From positions 1 through 21,593 of IMG/VR virus record IMGVR_UViG_3300025168_007618: a DNA stretch of 21,593 nt. One strand, given 5' to 3'. Below the pieces are notes generated by a model. It did no database searches, was not told where the DNA came from, and was given only the letters and a program-made list of their open reading frames with translations. This stretch comes from a virus. Positions 9,025 through 17,500 of this stretch are shown in pieces (positions within the stretch are counted from its first letter, which is position 1; every line of letters starts with the position of its first letter). Made by a program: the position numbers and the translations under genes.

Positions 9025-10788
9025 TTACTCTAGGTCTTCTTTTAATATATTGTAAATGTCATATACATCTTTTGCTAAAAATCCAGCAGTAACTAAAGAG
9101 CCTACACCGTAAGTACTTGCTGTAAACATAGTTCCTAAAGCACCCTTAGCCATTAGCCCAGCAAGATAAGCACTACCTTTCTTCTTAATAATCTTATCCA
9201 TTATATGCTTAGAACCTTTTTCTTTTACCAAGGTTTGTAATTGTTTAAGCATTCTTGGTGCCATCTCTGCACCCACTGCTGTACCTGCTATTTGCCCTAC
9301 TTGCTCACCTTTTTCACCACCGACAGCTCCTCCTATTGTTCCCATAGTTAAGCTACCCATTGTAGCCCCGGCAATTCCATATCCAAATAGCTTAAATCCT
9401 TTGATTTCTTTATTAGCAATCTTGTCTAATATAGTCATACCACCTTGTTGTTCACCAATGATTTTAGCAAGTGCTCCCTTAGTAGGTTTCCCTCCATCCT
9501 TAAATAATTTATCTATAGAGTCATTAATTATTTTTTCTTGGTCTGGGGTTAATTTCCCTTGAGCTACTAAAGTTTTAACCTGTGCTTTATGCATTTGTAA
9601 TCTTCTTTGAGGTATCTCTTGTTGTGAGTTTTTACTAAACAATTCACCTTGTTCTCCTCCCTCAAAATCAACATTAGAAGTTTTATCTGGCTTAATTCTT
9701 TTTAAATTCCTGTTATTTTGTAGTGCTCGTTTTTTTATCTCTTCAGCAGTCATTCTATAAGGTTTACCTACTGTCGGAGGTAATACTGAACTTACACCTT
9801 GACCCGGAACAATCTGCACAGCTACATTGCCTTTCATTGCAGGTGCTATTGGTTTACTATTAAAACCTTTTATCGGTTTACCGCCACCACCAAACTTTTT
9901 ACTTTGTGAATCAGGACCAACTCCACCACTGTCGCTATAATTTTTCCAAGCAAATTTTGCTTTCTTTTCGCCTTTACCACCAAACAAAATCTTTGCTTTC
10001 CACTGTGCAAACTCTGAGTTACTAGCGTTAGGGTTCATACTTCTCCAAGCAGACTCAGAAGCTTTTACGTGGTTTTTAAAACTTCCTGCATTAGCAATCT
10101 CTTTAATAACCTTTGGGTCTAAAGACCCGCCAAACATCTCTTTTAAAGGACCCAGCTTTCCTCTCCTCGCCGCATATATTGCTCCTAAAGCACCAGCAGT
10201 AATAGCCCCGTCTCTTTTCCAATTTTCTTCCCAATAGTCTCCTATTTTATAGCTCTTATCTACATCATAAATTTCATTTAATCTAGAATAAGTATCGTCA
10301 TCAAGCATACCAAACAATTCATTTCTATCTCCGTCTTCCATTGCTTGTAATCTTTTATTTAAAATCTTTGGATAATCTTCACCAAGTTCATCCATCATCA
10401 TAGTAAGTTTTCTTTTATTATTAGTAGCTTCATTTGCTTTACCAACTTGAACAAACTGTTGAAATTGAGCATAGTTACCGCCTACTTCGGCTTGGTACTC
10501 TTTATATAAGTCAGCCATTTTTGTTGGGTCACTAAATTTTTGTGTAGAAATTTCCATTGGGTCAGAGTTTTGGCTGTATAACATATTTGCATTTCTATTA
10601 AACCACTCTTCTCCTTTTCTATTTACACCTTGAACCCTTTGCTGTTCTTTTAAATTAGATATTTGAAACTTTCCCAATGCTTCTTGCATTGCCGCTTGTT
10701 TCTTTTGGATAGCTTTTGTTTGAAGGTCTTCTTCTGGTAGGTCGGGATTTAAATATCCAGAAATTCTAGCTTGTCGTATCTCAGCCAT
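9025..10788 (-). CDS. internal (ejection) virion protein candidate, 587 aa
   Basis: The N-terminal two thirds is charged, Gln/Asn-rich and helical, with no enzyme motif I recognise; a Gly/Lys-rich low-complexity linker lies near residues 300-315. The C-terminal 124 residues hold two hydrophobic glycine-zipper segments: about 464-510 (GIAGATMGSL, GGAVGGEKGE, GQIAGTAVG) and about 540-575 (AYLAGLMAKGALGTMF, GVGSLVTAGFLA). Such segments suit insertion into a membrane or oligomerisation. The start ATG at 10788 shares its first base with the upstream stop (TAATG), so translation is probably coupled. It is followed after three bases by the giant gene. Position between other Gly/Ala-rich virion proteins and a giant protein parallels T7 gp14-gp15-gp16, so I infer a role in the DNA-ejection conduit. 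No sequence homology to T7 proteins is claimed. Confidence 0.9.
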   Translation of the reverse strand: MAEIRQARISGYLNPDLPEEDLQTKAIQKKQAAMQEALGKFQISNLKEQQRVQGVNRKGEEWFNRNANMLYSQNSDPMEISTQKFSDPTKMADLYKEYQAEVGGNYAQFQQFVQVGKANEATNNKRKLTMMMDELGEDYPKILNKRLQAMEDGDRNELFGMLDDDTYSRLNEIYDVDKSYKIGDYWEENWKRDGAITAGALGAIYAARRGKLGPLKEMFGGSLDPKVIKEIANAGSFKNHVKASESAWRSMNPNASNSEFAQWKAKILFGGKGEKKAKFAWKNYSDSGGVGPDSQSKKFGGGGKPIKGFNSKPIAPAMKGNVAVQIVPGQGVSSVLPPTVGKPYRMTAEEIKKRALQNNRNLKRIKPDKTSNVDFEGGEQGELFSKNSQQEIPQRRLQMHKAQVKTLVAQGKLTPDQEKIINDSIDKLFKDGGKPTKGALAKIIGEQQGGMTILDKIANKEIKGFKLFGYGIAGATMGSLTMGTIGGAVGGEKGEQVGQIAGTAVGAEMAPRMLKQLQTLVKEKGSKHIMDKIIKKKGSAYLAGLMAKGALGTMFTASTYGVGSLVTAGFLAKDVYDIYNILKEDLE

Positions 10789-13115
10789 TAGTACGCTCTC
10801 CCTTGTTTCATCAACTTTGTTATAAAACCACCTTGTTGTTTTAGTATCTGATAAGGATTAGCTGGATTTACCCCTGCTGGGTAGCTTTGTTTAATTTCCT
10901 CTTGCGACCTTACTGGAGCTGGTTCTGGTCCTGATTCCTCAATAGGTGGTCTGTTTGCATTGTCAAAATACTTTTGCATTGCCCCCATAGTTTCTGGACC
11001 AAACTTTCCATCAACTGATATTCCACCTAATGCTTTTTGTATAGTCATTAATTGCTCAGGTTTTAAACCTTTTAGGCTATCCATATCTTTAACTTTATCA
11101 AGTATAGCGGCAGGTATTACTTTGCCATCTACTCCTTCCATCTCTATTCCTCTTTCCTTTACTTCACCCTTTTTGATGTCTTTACTTACTTGGTCTTGAA
11201 CTAAAGGGTCTCCTTCAACTTCATCAGTTTTGTTTATATATCCGTCATCCGATTTTACACCTTCTTTTTTACCATCCTTACTAGAAGTAAAATTTACATC
11301 TGATTGTCCCATAGAAGAAAAAGGCATATCTTCATTAAATTTATCTACTACATTACCAGCAAAGCTCATCCCCTTACCTATTCTTTGCAACAAACTACCT
11401 TTCTCTTTACCACTAGCGAAGTCTTCATAAGACGCTTTGTCTTTAGTAAGCCCTGTATATCCAGCCTTTAGACCTTTTCCAATACCTAATGCTCCTCCTG
11501 CTACAGCACCAGCTACGCCAGTCGCTCCTGTTTTTAAGCCTTCTACAGTATCTCCACCAAATTCACTTAACCCTCTACCAAGCGTAGTAGCAAAGTCAGC
11601 ACTTCCACCTCCAGCATCTCTTACTTTTCTTGCTTCTTCTTCATTTATTGGGTTACCTTCAGAATCTGTAGAAGCCATAATGCTTTCTAATTTACCTGCT
11701 GAAACAGGGTCATCTAAATATCTTTTCTTTGTATCTGAAAGACCTTTACCTATGTTAGATAAAAACCCTCCTCTATCACCACCTTCTGCTACTCCTGTCA
11801 TTGCTCTATTCATTAAAGCTTTTTTACCAGCTCCTATTGCGGCACCCCCTAAAGCTGTAGCCGCTAAGCCACCTAAGAAGTATCCTTGCTTACCATCTGG
11901 TCTCATATAGCCACCTTCTTGAACATACTGCTTGTAACTATCATCAGTAAGACCTTTTCCAAATCTTCCAGCAAATAATTGAGACTTTAACATAGCACTT
12001 TTTAAAGGAGACTTTTTTGCATCAGGAATATCAGGTCCTGACCTTTCTGCTAACATACTATCAGCAAATTCTTTATTATATTTATTGCCTCTTTTTTCTG
12101 CTAATTGCGACGCATCTAATGGCTTGTCACCAAAATCTCTTTTATAATTTCTATCCATTTTGTCAATACGAGCATTGTGACCAAGCTCATCAAACTCTGA
12201 TAGCATCTTATCGTCAGCTCCAGCAGTTTGCATAACTGCTCTCATATTAAGCATACCCATAAGTCCCTGAGTTTTACCTATGTTATCTCCACCCATAACA
12301 CCTTGGACCATCTGCATAATATTGTCTTTCTCTCCATACTTAACAGCGTTATTAGCTTGTTTAAGTATGTCTTCTCTCTTCATATTTGGACCATAATAAG
12401 AATTAGGTGCTGATGCGTATAATTCTTGCCTTGCTACTGCTCGCTCGTCCCACCTTCTTAGCTCATCCTGTTCTATCATTTCCTTTGTATGTTCTTGCTC
12501 TTGTCTTTGAATATCTTCACTAGCCAACATACTATCTACGTTAGCTTCAGCTCTTGTTTCCATTGTAGCGTTGTTATCCATCATTCTTTTTAAAGCTGGA
12601 TTAGACCTCATATCATCTGGAGTATAACCTAACTTATCTACCAAGTAATTAGCTTGAGCCATTTGATTAGGGTCCATTTGAGGTGGCTGAACAGTATTAC
12701 CTAAGCCTCCTGTTAATTCAGAGAAAGTTATTTTACCCTTGTTCATTTTATTAAAAGTTTCAACTCCACCCGGATTATCCATAGCTATATCTCGTATAGC
12801 TTCTCTTCCTATATCTCCACCTAGACCTCTAGCTTGGTCAAATTGATTTCTTAAGTTAGCTTCTTGAAGAACTTTCTGGTCCATTTGTTGATTTTGAGTT
12901 CTTGCTCTTCTGTCTTGCTGTGCATCGTTAACAGGCATACCTTTAAATCTAGACTGAGCTGGTAGAGAATCTAAATATCTTTGCTGTATCTTGCTTTTCT
13001 CAGCTTTTTTATCATAAACCATTCCTCCACCCATACTAGCAGGTCTGCTAACATCTGTTAAGGCTTCATTTCTTTTTAAACTTTTAAAGTAAGCTTCTAA
13101 AGGGTTACTTGCCAT
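10788..13115 (-). CDS. internal virion protein candidate with C-terminal peptidoglycan-binding repeat, 775 aa
   Basis: The first 380 residues are hydrophilic and Gln/Met/Asp-rich. Two glycine-zipper hydrophobic stretches follow at about 411-430 (YFLGGLAATALGGAAIGAG) and 530-550 (GATGVAGAVAGGALGIGKG). Five spaced G[KR]G[LM] tetrapeptides occur between residues 386 and 584. Residues 683-717 (LMTIQKALGGISVDGKFGPE and following) match the PG_binding_1 pattern 'LQ.aLg...VDG.FGp.T..A...', so this part probably contacts cell-wall peptidoglycan. No lysozyme or transglycosylase catalytic motif is visible. The C-terminal tail repeats a QQGGFI motif also found in the neighbouring 372-residue protein. 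The start at 13115 overlaps the upstream gene by 11 bases and has a strong GGGAGG site 8 bases upstream. I infer a role in wall contact and DNA ejection. Confidence 0.9.
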   Translation of the reverse strand: MASNPLEAYFKSLKRNEALTDVSRPASMGGGMVYDKKAEKSKIQQRYLDSLPAQSRFKGMPVNDAQQDRRARTQNQQMDQKVLQEANLRNQFDQARGLGGDIGREAIRDIAMDNPGGVETFNKMNKGKITFSELTGGLGNTVQPPQMDPNQMAQANYLVDKLGYTPDDMRSNPALKRMMDNNATMETRAEANVDSMLASEDIQRQEQEHTKEMIEQDELRRWDERAVARQELYASAPNSYYGPNMKREDILKQANNAVKYGEKDNIMQMVQGVMGGDNIGKTQGLMGMLNMRAVMQTAGADDKMLSEFDELGHNARIDKMDRNYKRDFGDKPLDASQLAEKRGNKYNKEFADSMLAERSGPDIPDAKKSPLKSAMLKSQLFAGRFGKGLTDDSYKQYVQEGGYMRPDGKQGYFLGGLAATALGGAAIGAGKKALMNRAMTGVAEGGDRGGFLSNIGKGLSDTKKRYLDDPVSAGKLESIMASTDSEGNPINEEEARKVRDAGGGSADFATTLGRGLSEFGGDTVEGLKTGATGVAGAVAGGALGIGKGLKAGYTGLTKDKASYEDFASGKEKGSLLQRIGKGMSFAGNVVDKFNEDMPFSSMGQSDVNFTSSKDGKKEGVKSDDGYINKTDEVEGDPLVQDQVSKDIKKGEVKERGIEMEGVDGKVIPAAILDKVKDMDSLKGLKPEQLMTIQKALGGISVDGKFGPETMGAMQKYFDNANRPPIEESGPEPAPVRSQEEIKQSYPAGVNPANPYQILKQQGGFITKLMKQGRAY

Positions 13116-14223
13116 AGAGATATCCTCCCATTCTTAGCTTAACTTTTCCTTTATCAAACCTTGGTGCTTGTTCATTGTTTAATTCGTCTAGGTTTTCTTT
13201 ACCCACTGCATTAACAGCGTTTCTATTTAAAACATATTCACCCGGTTCTAATTTAGCATCTATCTGGTCTCCGGGATATGGGCTGTATTTAGGCATCCCT
13301 CCCGTTTGATAACCTCGTGTTTTAAAACTATCAGTAATCGGACCTTGAGGTGTCACTGGTATGTTTTCACGTTGAGGACGATATGCAGACCCTAACTGTA
13401 ATCTTTTATCTAAAGGCATTGTAACATTTTCTGTCCCATATTTATTAGCATCTTCCCTACCATACCACAGTGGTTCATTAAAAGGACTAGGTTCTGTTTT
13501 AGCCATCTCAATTCCTTGCCTTAACTCTTGCATAGCTAACTTTAACATTGAATCTTTATCAGACTCACCATTACCTACTGGTTTAGGATTTTCTGGGTCT
13601 TCTACTTCACCACCTGTATTATATCCTACTGGTCCACCTTCTTGCATAAAGTCTGAAGCTCCACTAAGTGCCGCCATTGGATTACCACTCATAATCCCAC
13701 CACCAATCTTTAAAGCCCCACCAAGCATAGCTAATTTCTTTTGTTGAGCTTGAGCCGCTACCTTCTTGTTGTACTCTCTAGCAGATTCACCCATATTAAA
13801 ACCGGATTGTGCTATCTGTCCTTGATTTGCTAGTATTCCACTCATTGACTGCATTGCGTTTTCTTGCTGGTTAAACATACCTTGTTGGTATTGGTTCATA
13901 ACATTTGCTTGACCTTTTTGAGCCATATCTTGTTGTTGAAAAGCCATTGCCGCCGCTGGGGCACCACCCGCACTAGCCGCTCCTCTTTGTGCTAATCTAG
14001 CTGATTCAGCCGCATTATCAGCACTACTACTTTCCATCATTGATAGCCTAGCTCGATTTTGCTCACTGTTAATATCCATTTGATTTTCAGCAAAACCCAT
14101 CATTTTACTATAACCATCATTGGTGCCTTTCATCGCTGAATCATAACGACCTTTTTGTGCCTCAATGTCTATAGCGTTACTTGCTCCGCTTTTACTATCT
14201 ATTAAATCGCTTAACCAACTCAT
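13105..14223 (-). CDS. virion internal/pilot-type protein with PGEYVLNRNAV motif, 372 aa
   Basis: The N-terminal half is Ala/Gln/Met/Ser-rich and helical (residues 50-160, including AQRGAASAGGAPAAAMAF), then a glycine-rich hydrophobic segment at about 163-190 (KLAMLGGALKIGGGIM). Residues 327-349 (PGEYVLNRNAV, then VGKENLDELNN) match a motif common in phage structural proteins, often near the C-terminus of tape-measure-like or internal proteins ('tPGEfVlnr.Av...G...l..LN'). Short 'QEGG/NTGG/QTGG' elements at 194, 202 and 306 echo the next gene. A 30-base gap separates it from the upstream gene, and AAGG about 7 bases before ATG 14223 can serve as ribosome binding site. Function as an internal virion or ejection protein is inferred from composition and position. 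Confidence 0.88.
   Translation of the reverse strand: MSWLSDLIDSKSGASNAIDIEAQKGRYDSAMKGTNDGYSKMMGFAENQMDINSEQNRARLSMMESSSADNAAESARLAQRGAASAGGAPAAAMAFQQQDMAQKGQANVMNQYQQGMFNQQENAMQSMSGILANQGQIAQSGFNMGESAREYNKKVAAQAQQKKLAMLGGALKIGGGIMSGNPMAALSGASDFMQEGGPVGYNTGGEVEDPENPKPVGNGESDKDSMLKLAMQELRQGIEMAKTEPSPFNEPLWYGREDANKYGTENVTMPLDKRLQLGSAYRPQRENIPVTPQGPITDSFKTRGYQTGGMPKYSPYPGDQIDAKLEPGEYVLNRNAVNAVGKENLDELNNEQAPRFDKGKVKLRMGGYLYGK
13124..13129 (-). promoter_or_regulatory. ribosome binding site of the 775-aa gene
   Basis: GGGAGG on the minus strand ends 8 bases before ATG 13115. It lies inside the last codons of the upstream 372-residue gene, and fixes the start that creates the 11-base overlap. Confidence 0.75.
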
Positions 14224-14253
14224 ATCTATACCTTATATCTCAGTTTAATATAA

Positions 14254-14535
14254 CTATTTTTTAAATTCAAAACCACTCACAGATGAATTACTTGACCTTA
14301 TCCAACCCTTAACGCTTTTTATCTCCACATAAGGCGTATCTTTATCTATAATTACTCTTATAGAGCCAACCTTACCACTACTAGATGTCTTGTCTTCACC
14401 TTGTATAAGCTCTTTTAACTCATCAATTACGTTTGTTACTTCTTGACCAAAAAACTTATCAGTATCACCTTTAAATATTCCAGAAGGTTTGCCAATAGCT
14501 TTTGACTTTTTAATAATTTTTTTTATCTTGCTCAT
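14254..14535 (-). CDS. small basic protein of unknown function, 93 aa
   Basis: I do not recognise a family. The N-terminus is strongly basic (KIKKIIKKSKAIGK), then an acidic helix (VIDELKELIQGED) and a beta-rich C-terminal half (VGSIRVIIDKDTPYVEIKS, KGWIRSS) ending FEFKK. Its ATG overlaps the stop of the 1482-residue tail gene in an ATGA junction, so it is probably translated by coupling. Homologous positions in related gene orders often hold small virion or assembly factors between tail nozzle and internal proteins; that is inference. It ends 30 bases before the next gene. Confidence 0.82.
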   Translation of the reverse strand: MSKIKKIIKKSKAIGKPSGIFKGDTDKFFGQEVTNVIDELKELIQGEDKTSSSGKVGSIRVIIDKDTPYVEIKSVKGWIRSSNSSVSGFEFKK

Positions 14536-17500
14536 TTAGGTCTCTTAGGTTTATAGATTACCGATGTTGCTTTAGCTCTGACATCACGATTAGTGTTACT
14601 ACCAGCTATCTTTAACTTTACCCAATGCAGTTTCCCATTATCTACATTAGCTAATTTAATAGCTGTATTAGTACTGCCAGAAAAACTACTGCTTACGTCT
14701 TGACCAGTTTGCCAAGCTGAATTGTTTTCTGGAACTTTGTACTGTAAACTAATATTAGCTCTGTCAGAGCCTTCTACTTTTATGTTCCTGACTTTCTTGT
14801 CAACCATAGTTTCACCCATACCCAGTTTCTTTGAGTGCCACTCCCAATCGGCTCTTTCATTAGTCCTACTTAAATATTTTTGTATCTTGTTATTATCTAA
14901 TAATAATATAGTATGTCCATCTTTTGTTAATAATGTATCTTTTACTTTACTATCAGTTTGCCAAAGGTCCCATCTTTTTTTACTAAGTGAGTATGCCCAG
15001 CATAAATGATAATCAGTACTGCTTATTGTTTTTGTAAAAAACATTAATACTGATTTTCTTTTAGCATCATATCCAAATCTTACAGCATCTTTTTCTTCAA
15101 CACTTAAATTTAACCATCCATAATCATCTACATTTAATATTGGTCCACCTATTGTACTTACTTGAGGGGTAGACATATATATATTTCTATAATCTGCCCA
15201 TATAAGTCCGCCGTCAGTAACCATTTTAGTTTGAGTATTTATGCAACCAATACCCTGTACTGTATCTTCAATGTATAAAGATTCAGGATTTACCATAGAC
15301 ATTTGATTATTACTAAAAGCAAAAAGCTTACCTTGAAAGCCTTGTAAGGCTACTGGTACAAAAGGCAATTGAATAAAATCTTTAGACCAGTCAAATATAG
15401 AATACTTAGCAGGTTGCGACCTAAAGACATAGTTACTAGCATCTTCTATTTCTGAATGCTCACAATTACCAGCAAACATATATCCATTAAGTTGTGCATT
15501 ACAGCTATAATTTATATGCAAGTTATAAATATTTTCGCTAATCCCATTAATAGCTTCGTATGTAGCTTCAGCATCTCCTGTATCAATTACATCAAACTCA
15601 AAATAACCTGTAGTTTCATTCCAACCAAATGATTTTAAAGCAATTTCTTGTATAAATCTATATTGACTTTGTGGGTCAGTAGAAGAGTCTGTAAGTGATA
15701 TAGCTCTATAAACTGCAACCCCCGTAACTCTAGATGGGATATCAAATCCACCTTTTATTTGTACAGTTACTTTTAAATGTGTTCCAACATCTTTACCAGA
15801 TGCAGTATCTGCTGTATCGTCAGGGTCATTATCAGCAGTAGCAGGACCTGCCGCTGTTGTAGATATAAATGCAGTTTCTTGATATCCATCTAATACTAAA
15901 GATGCTCTGTAAAAAGCAGTGTTAACTCCTATTGGTCCAGCCCAATCAGTTCCTGTCATTGTTACTGGTGAAGTAATGTTAAAATAATTATCACTACCTG
16001 AACTAAATAAACTAGTAGTAGTTCCCCCGGTCCTAGATACCATTTTAAAAAAAGCTATATCTTGAAAAGCATCGTTTTTTACAGCATAAGCATAATCGGC
16101 TACATCTGTATTTGGGTGCCATACAGTAGTAACCCCGTCTTTCCAGTCCGTACTAGGTGCCCACCAATTAGTCTCTGTTAATCTGTAGCCATTTTTATCG
16201 TCTCCAGTAGAGCCAATTTCAGGAAGAGACTGGCTTTTCTGTGCCAAACCAGCATTAGCATTAGTTCCAGTACTAATTGCATAAAAATAAGTAGACCCTT
16301 GCTTGTAATCTGTCACATAATTAGGCTGAGACAATCCTTTTTCCCAGTTGGTGTAAGCATTATAAGGGGTATTAGTAGTTTGCTTGTTCCAATCGTTTGG
16401 AAATATATCTACAGTAGGATGAGAACCGATTGTAGTTTGTAAGTTCATAGGTCTAGAAGCTTCATCTCCAAACCTAAATAAGTTATATTGTCTATTCCCT
16501 TTTTTTATATAACTCATAACAGCTCTTCTTCGAAGAACGCCTTCTGTTATAATATTAAACCTCCCGTTTAAACCAAACAATGGCTCATTGCTAGGACAAG
16601 CATCTAAATTAAGACTCCCTATTGTACTATCTTGATAGGGTATAAGTTCACTTATATTAGCATTGTCGTTTACATTAGGTAGATTGCTTTTTAGCTGTAC
16701 TGATAACTCTCTACTATCTTCAAAATCTACAGTGTGACTTAACATTTTAAATGTTTGAGGTCCTTCAACAGTGCTTATAGGTATAAAGTTTGTTACCCAT
16801 CTTAAAGGTCTAGCTACTTGTTTTTTTAAATAATCATTTACAACTACTTTTGCATCTGATTGTAAAAGTTCTCCGTCTCTTCCATCAAGATATACCGGAC
16901 CAAATAAATCAGCGTGGTCATACCCTGTATGATAACTAAATTCCCAACTCGTAGTTACTTGGTCTGCGTATGGTTTTATACCGGGGTAATTTACGACTCC
17001 ATTACCTTGATTAGCGTACATAGGCGATGAAAACTCACAAGTATATCCTATTATAGGATTTTGACCTTCGTTATCATATCCACAAAACTCTAAAGAATGT
17101 AATGCGGGTACATTTTCAATACCAAATAATGTTCTTGGTAAAGCACCAGCATCTATCGATACAAATTGAAATTTTTTAACTTTAGCGTCTATAGGATTGT
17201 TTGGTTGACTAGCACCCCAAGTACCATAAGCACTTGCTTCGTCTACAACATCTACTGAACTGTTATCAGAATTAACAAAAACCCAATACCATCCCGGTGG
17301 TCTACTATATTGCTGACCATCAAGAGCGGATTGAGGATGCATATTTTGAAAGTTTTCTGTATCTCCAACGATACCTGAGGTAGCTACTGTTTTAGGAGTT
17401 ATATTATCCCAACCCGCTGTTGCTACAACACCTTGTAAATACTCAGAACCTGCATCTATTTCTGTTTTCCAAAGCCATTCATAAGACTGGTATTTAGAAT

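Noticed and set aside
11437-11910. Plus-strand open frame of 157 codons, Pro/Ala-rich
   Set aside because: It is antisense to the Gly/Ala-rich part of the 775-residue gene. Pro/Ala/Ser content is what the complement of Gly/Ala/Arg codons gives, and it has no supporting start context or domain.
14224-14253. Promoter or terminator in the widest intergenic gap
   Set aside because: Only 30 bases; it holds an AAGG ribosome binding site but no hairpin and no convincing -10/-35 pair.
14886-14912. AT-rich near-palindrome (TTATTATCTAATAATAATA)
   Set aside because: It falls inside the tail gene and encodes an ordinary Leu-Asp-Asn stretch. There is no GC stem or T-run for a terminator and no repeat elsewhere.
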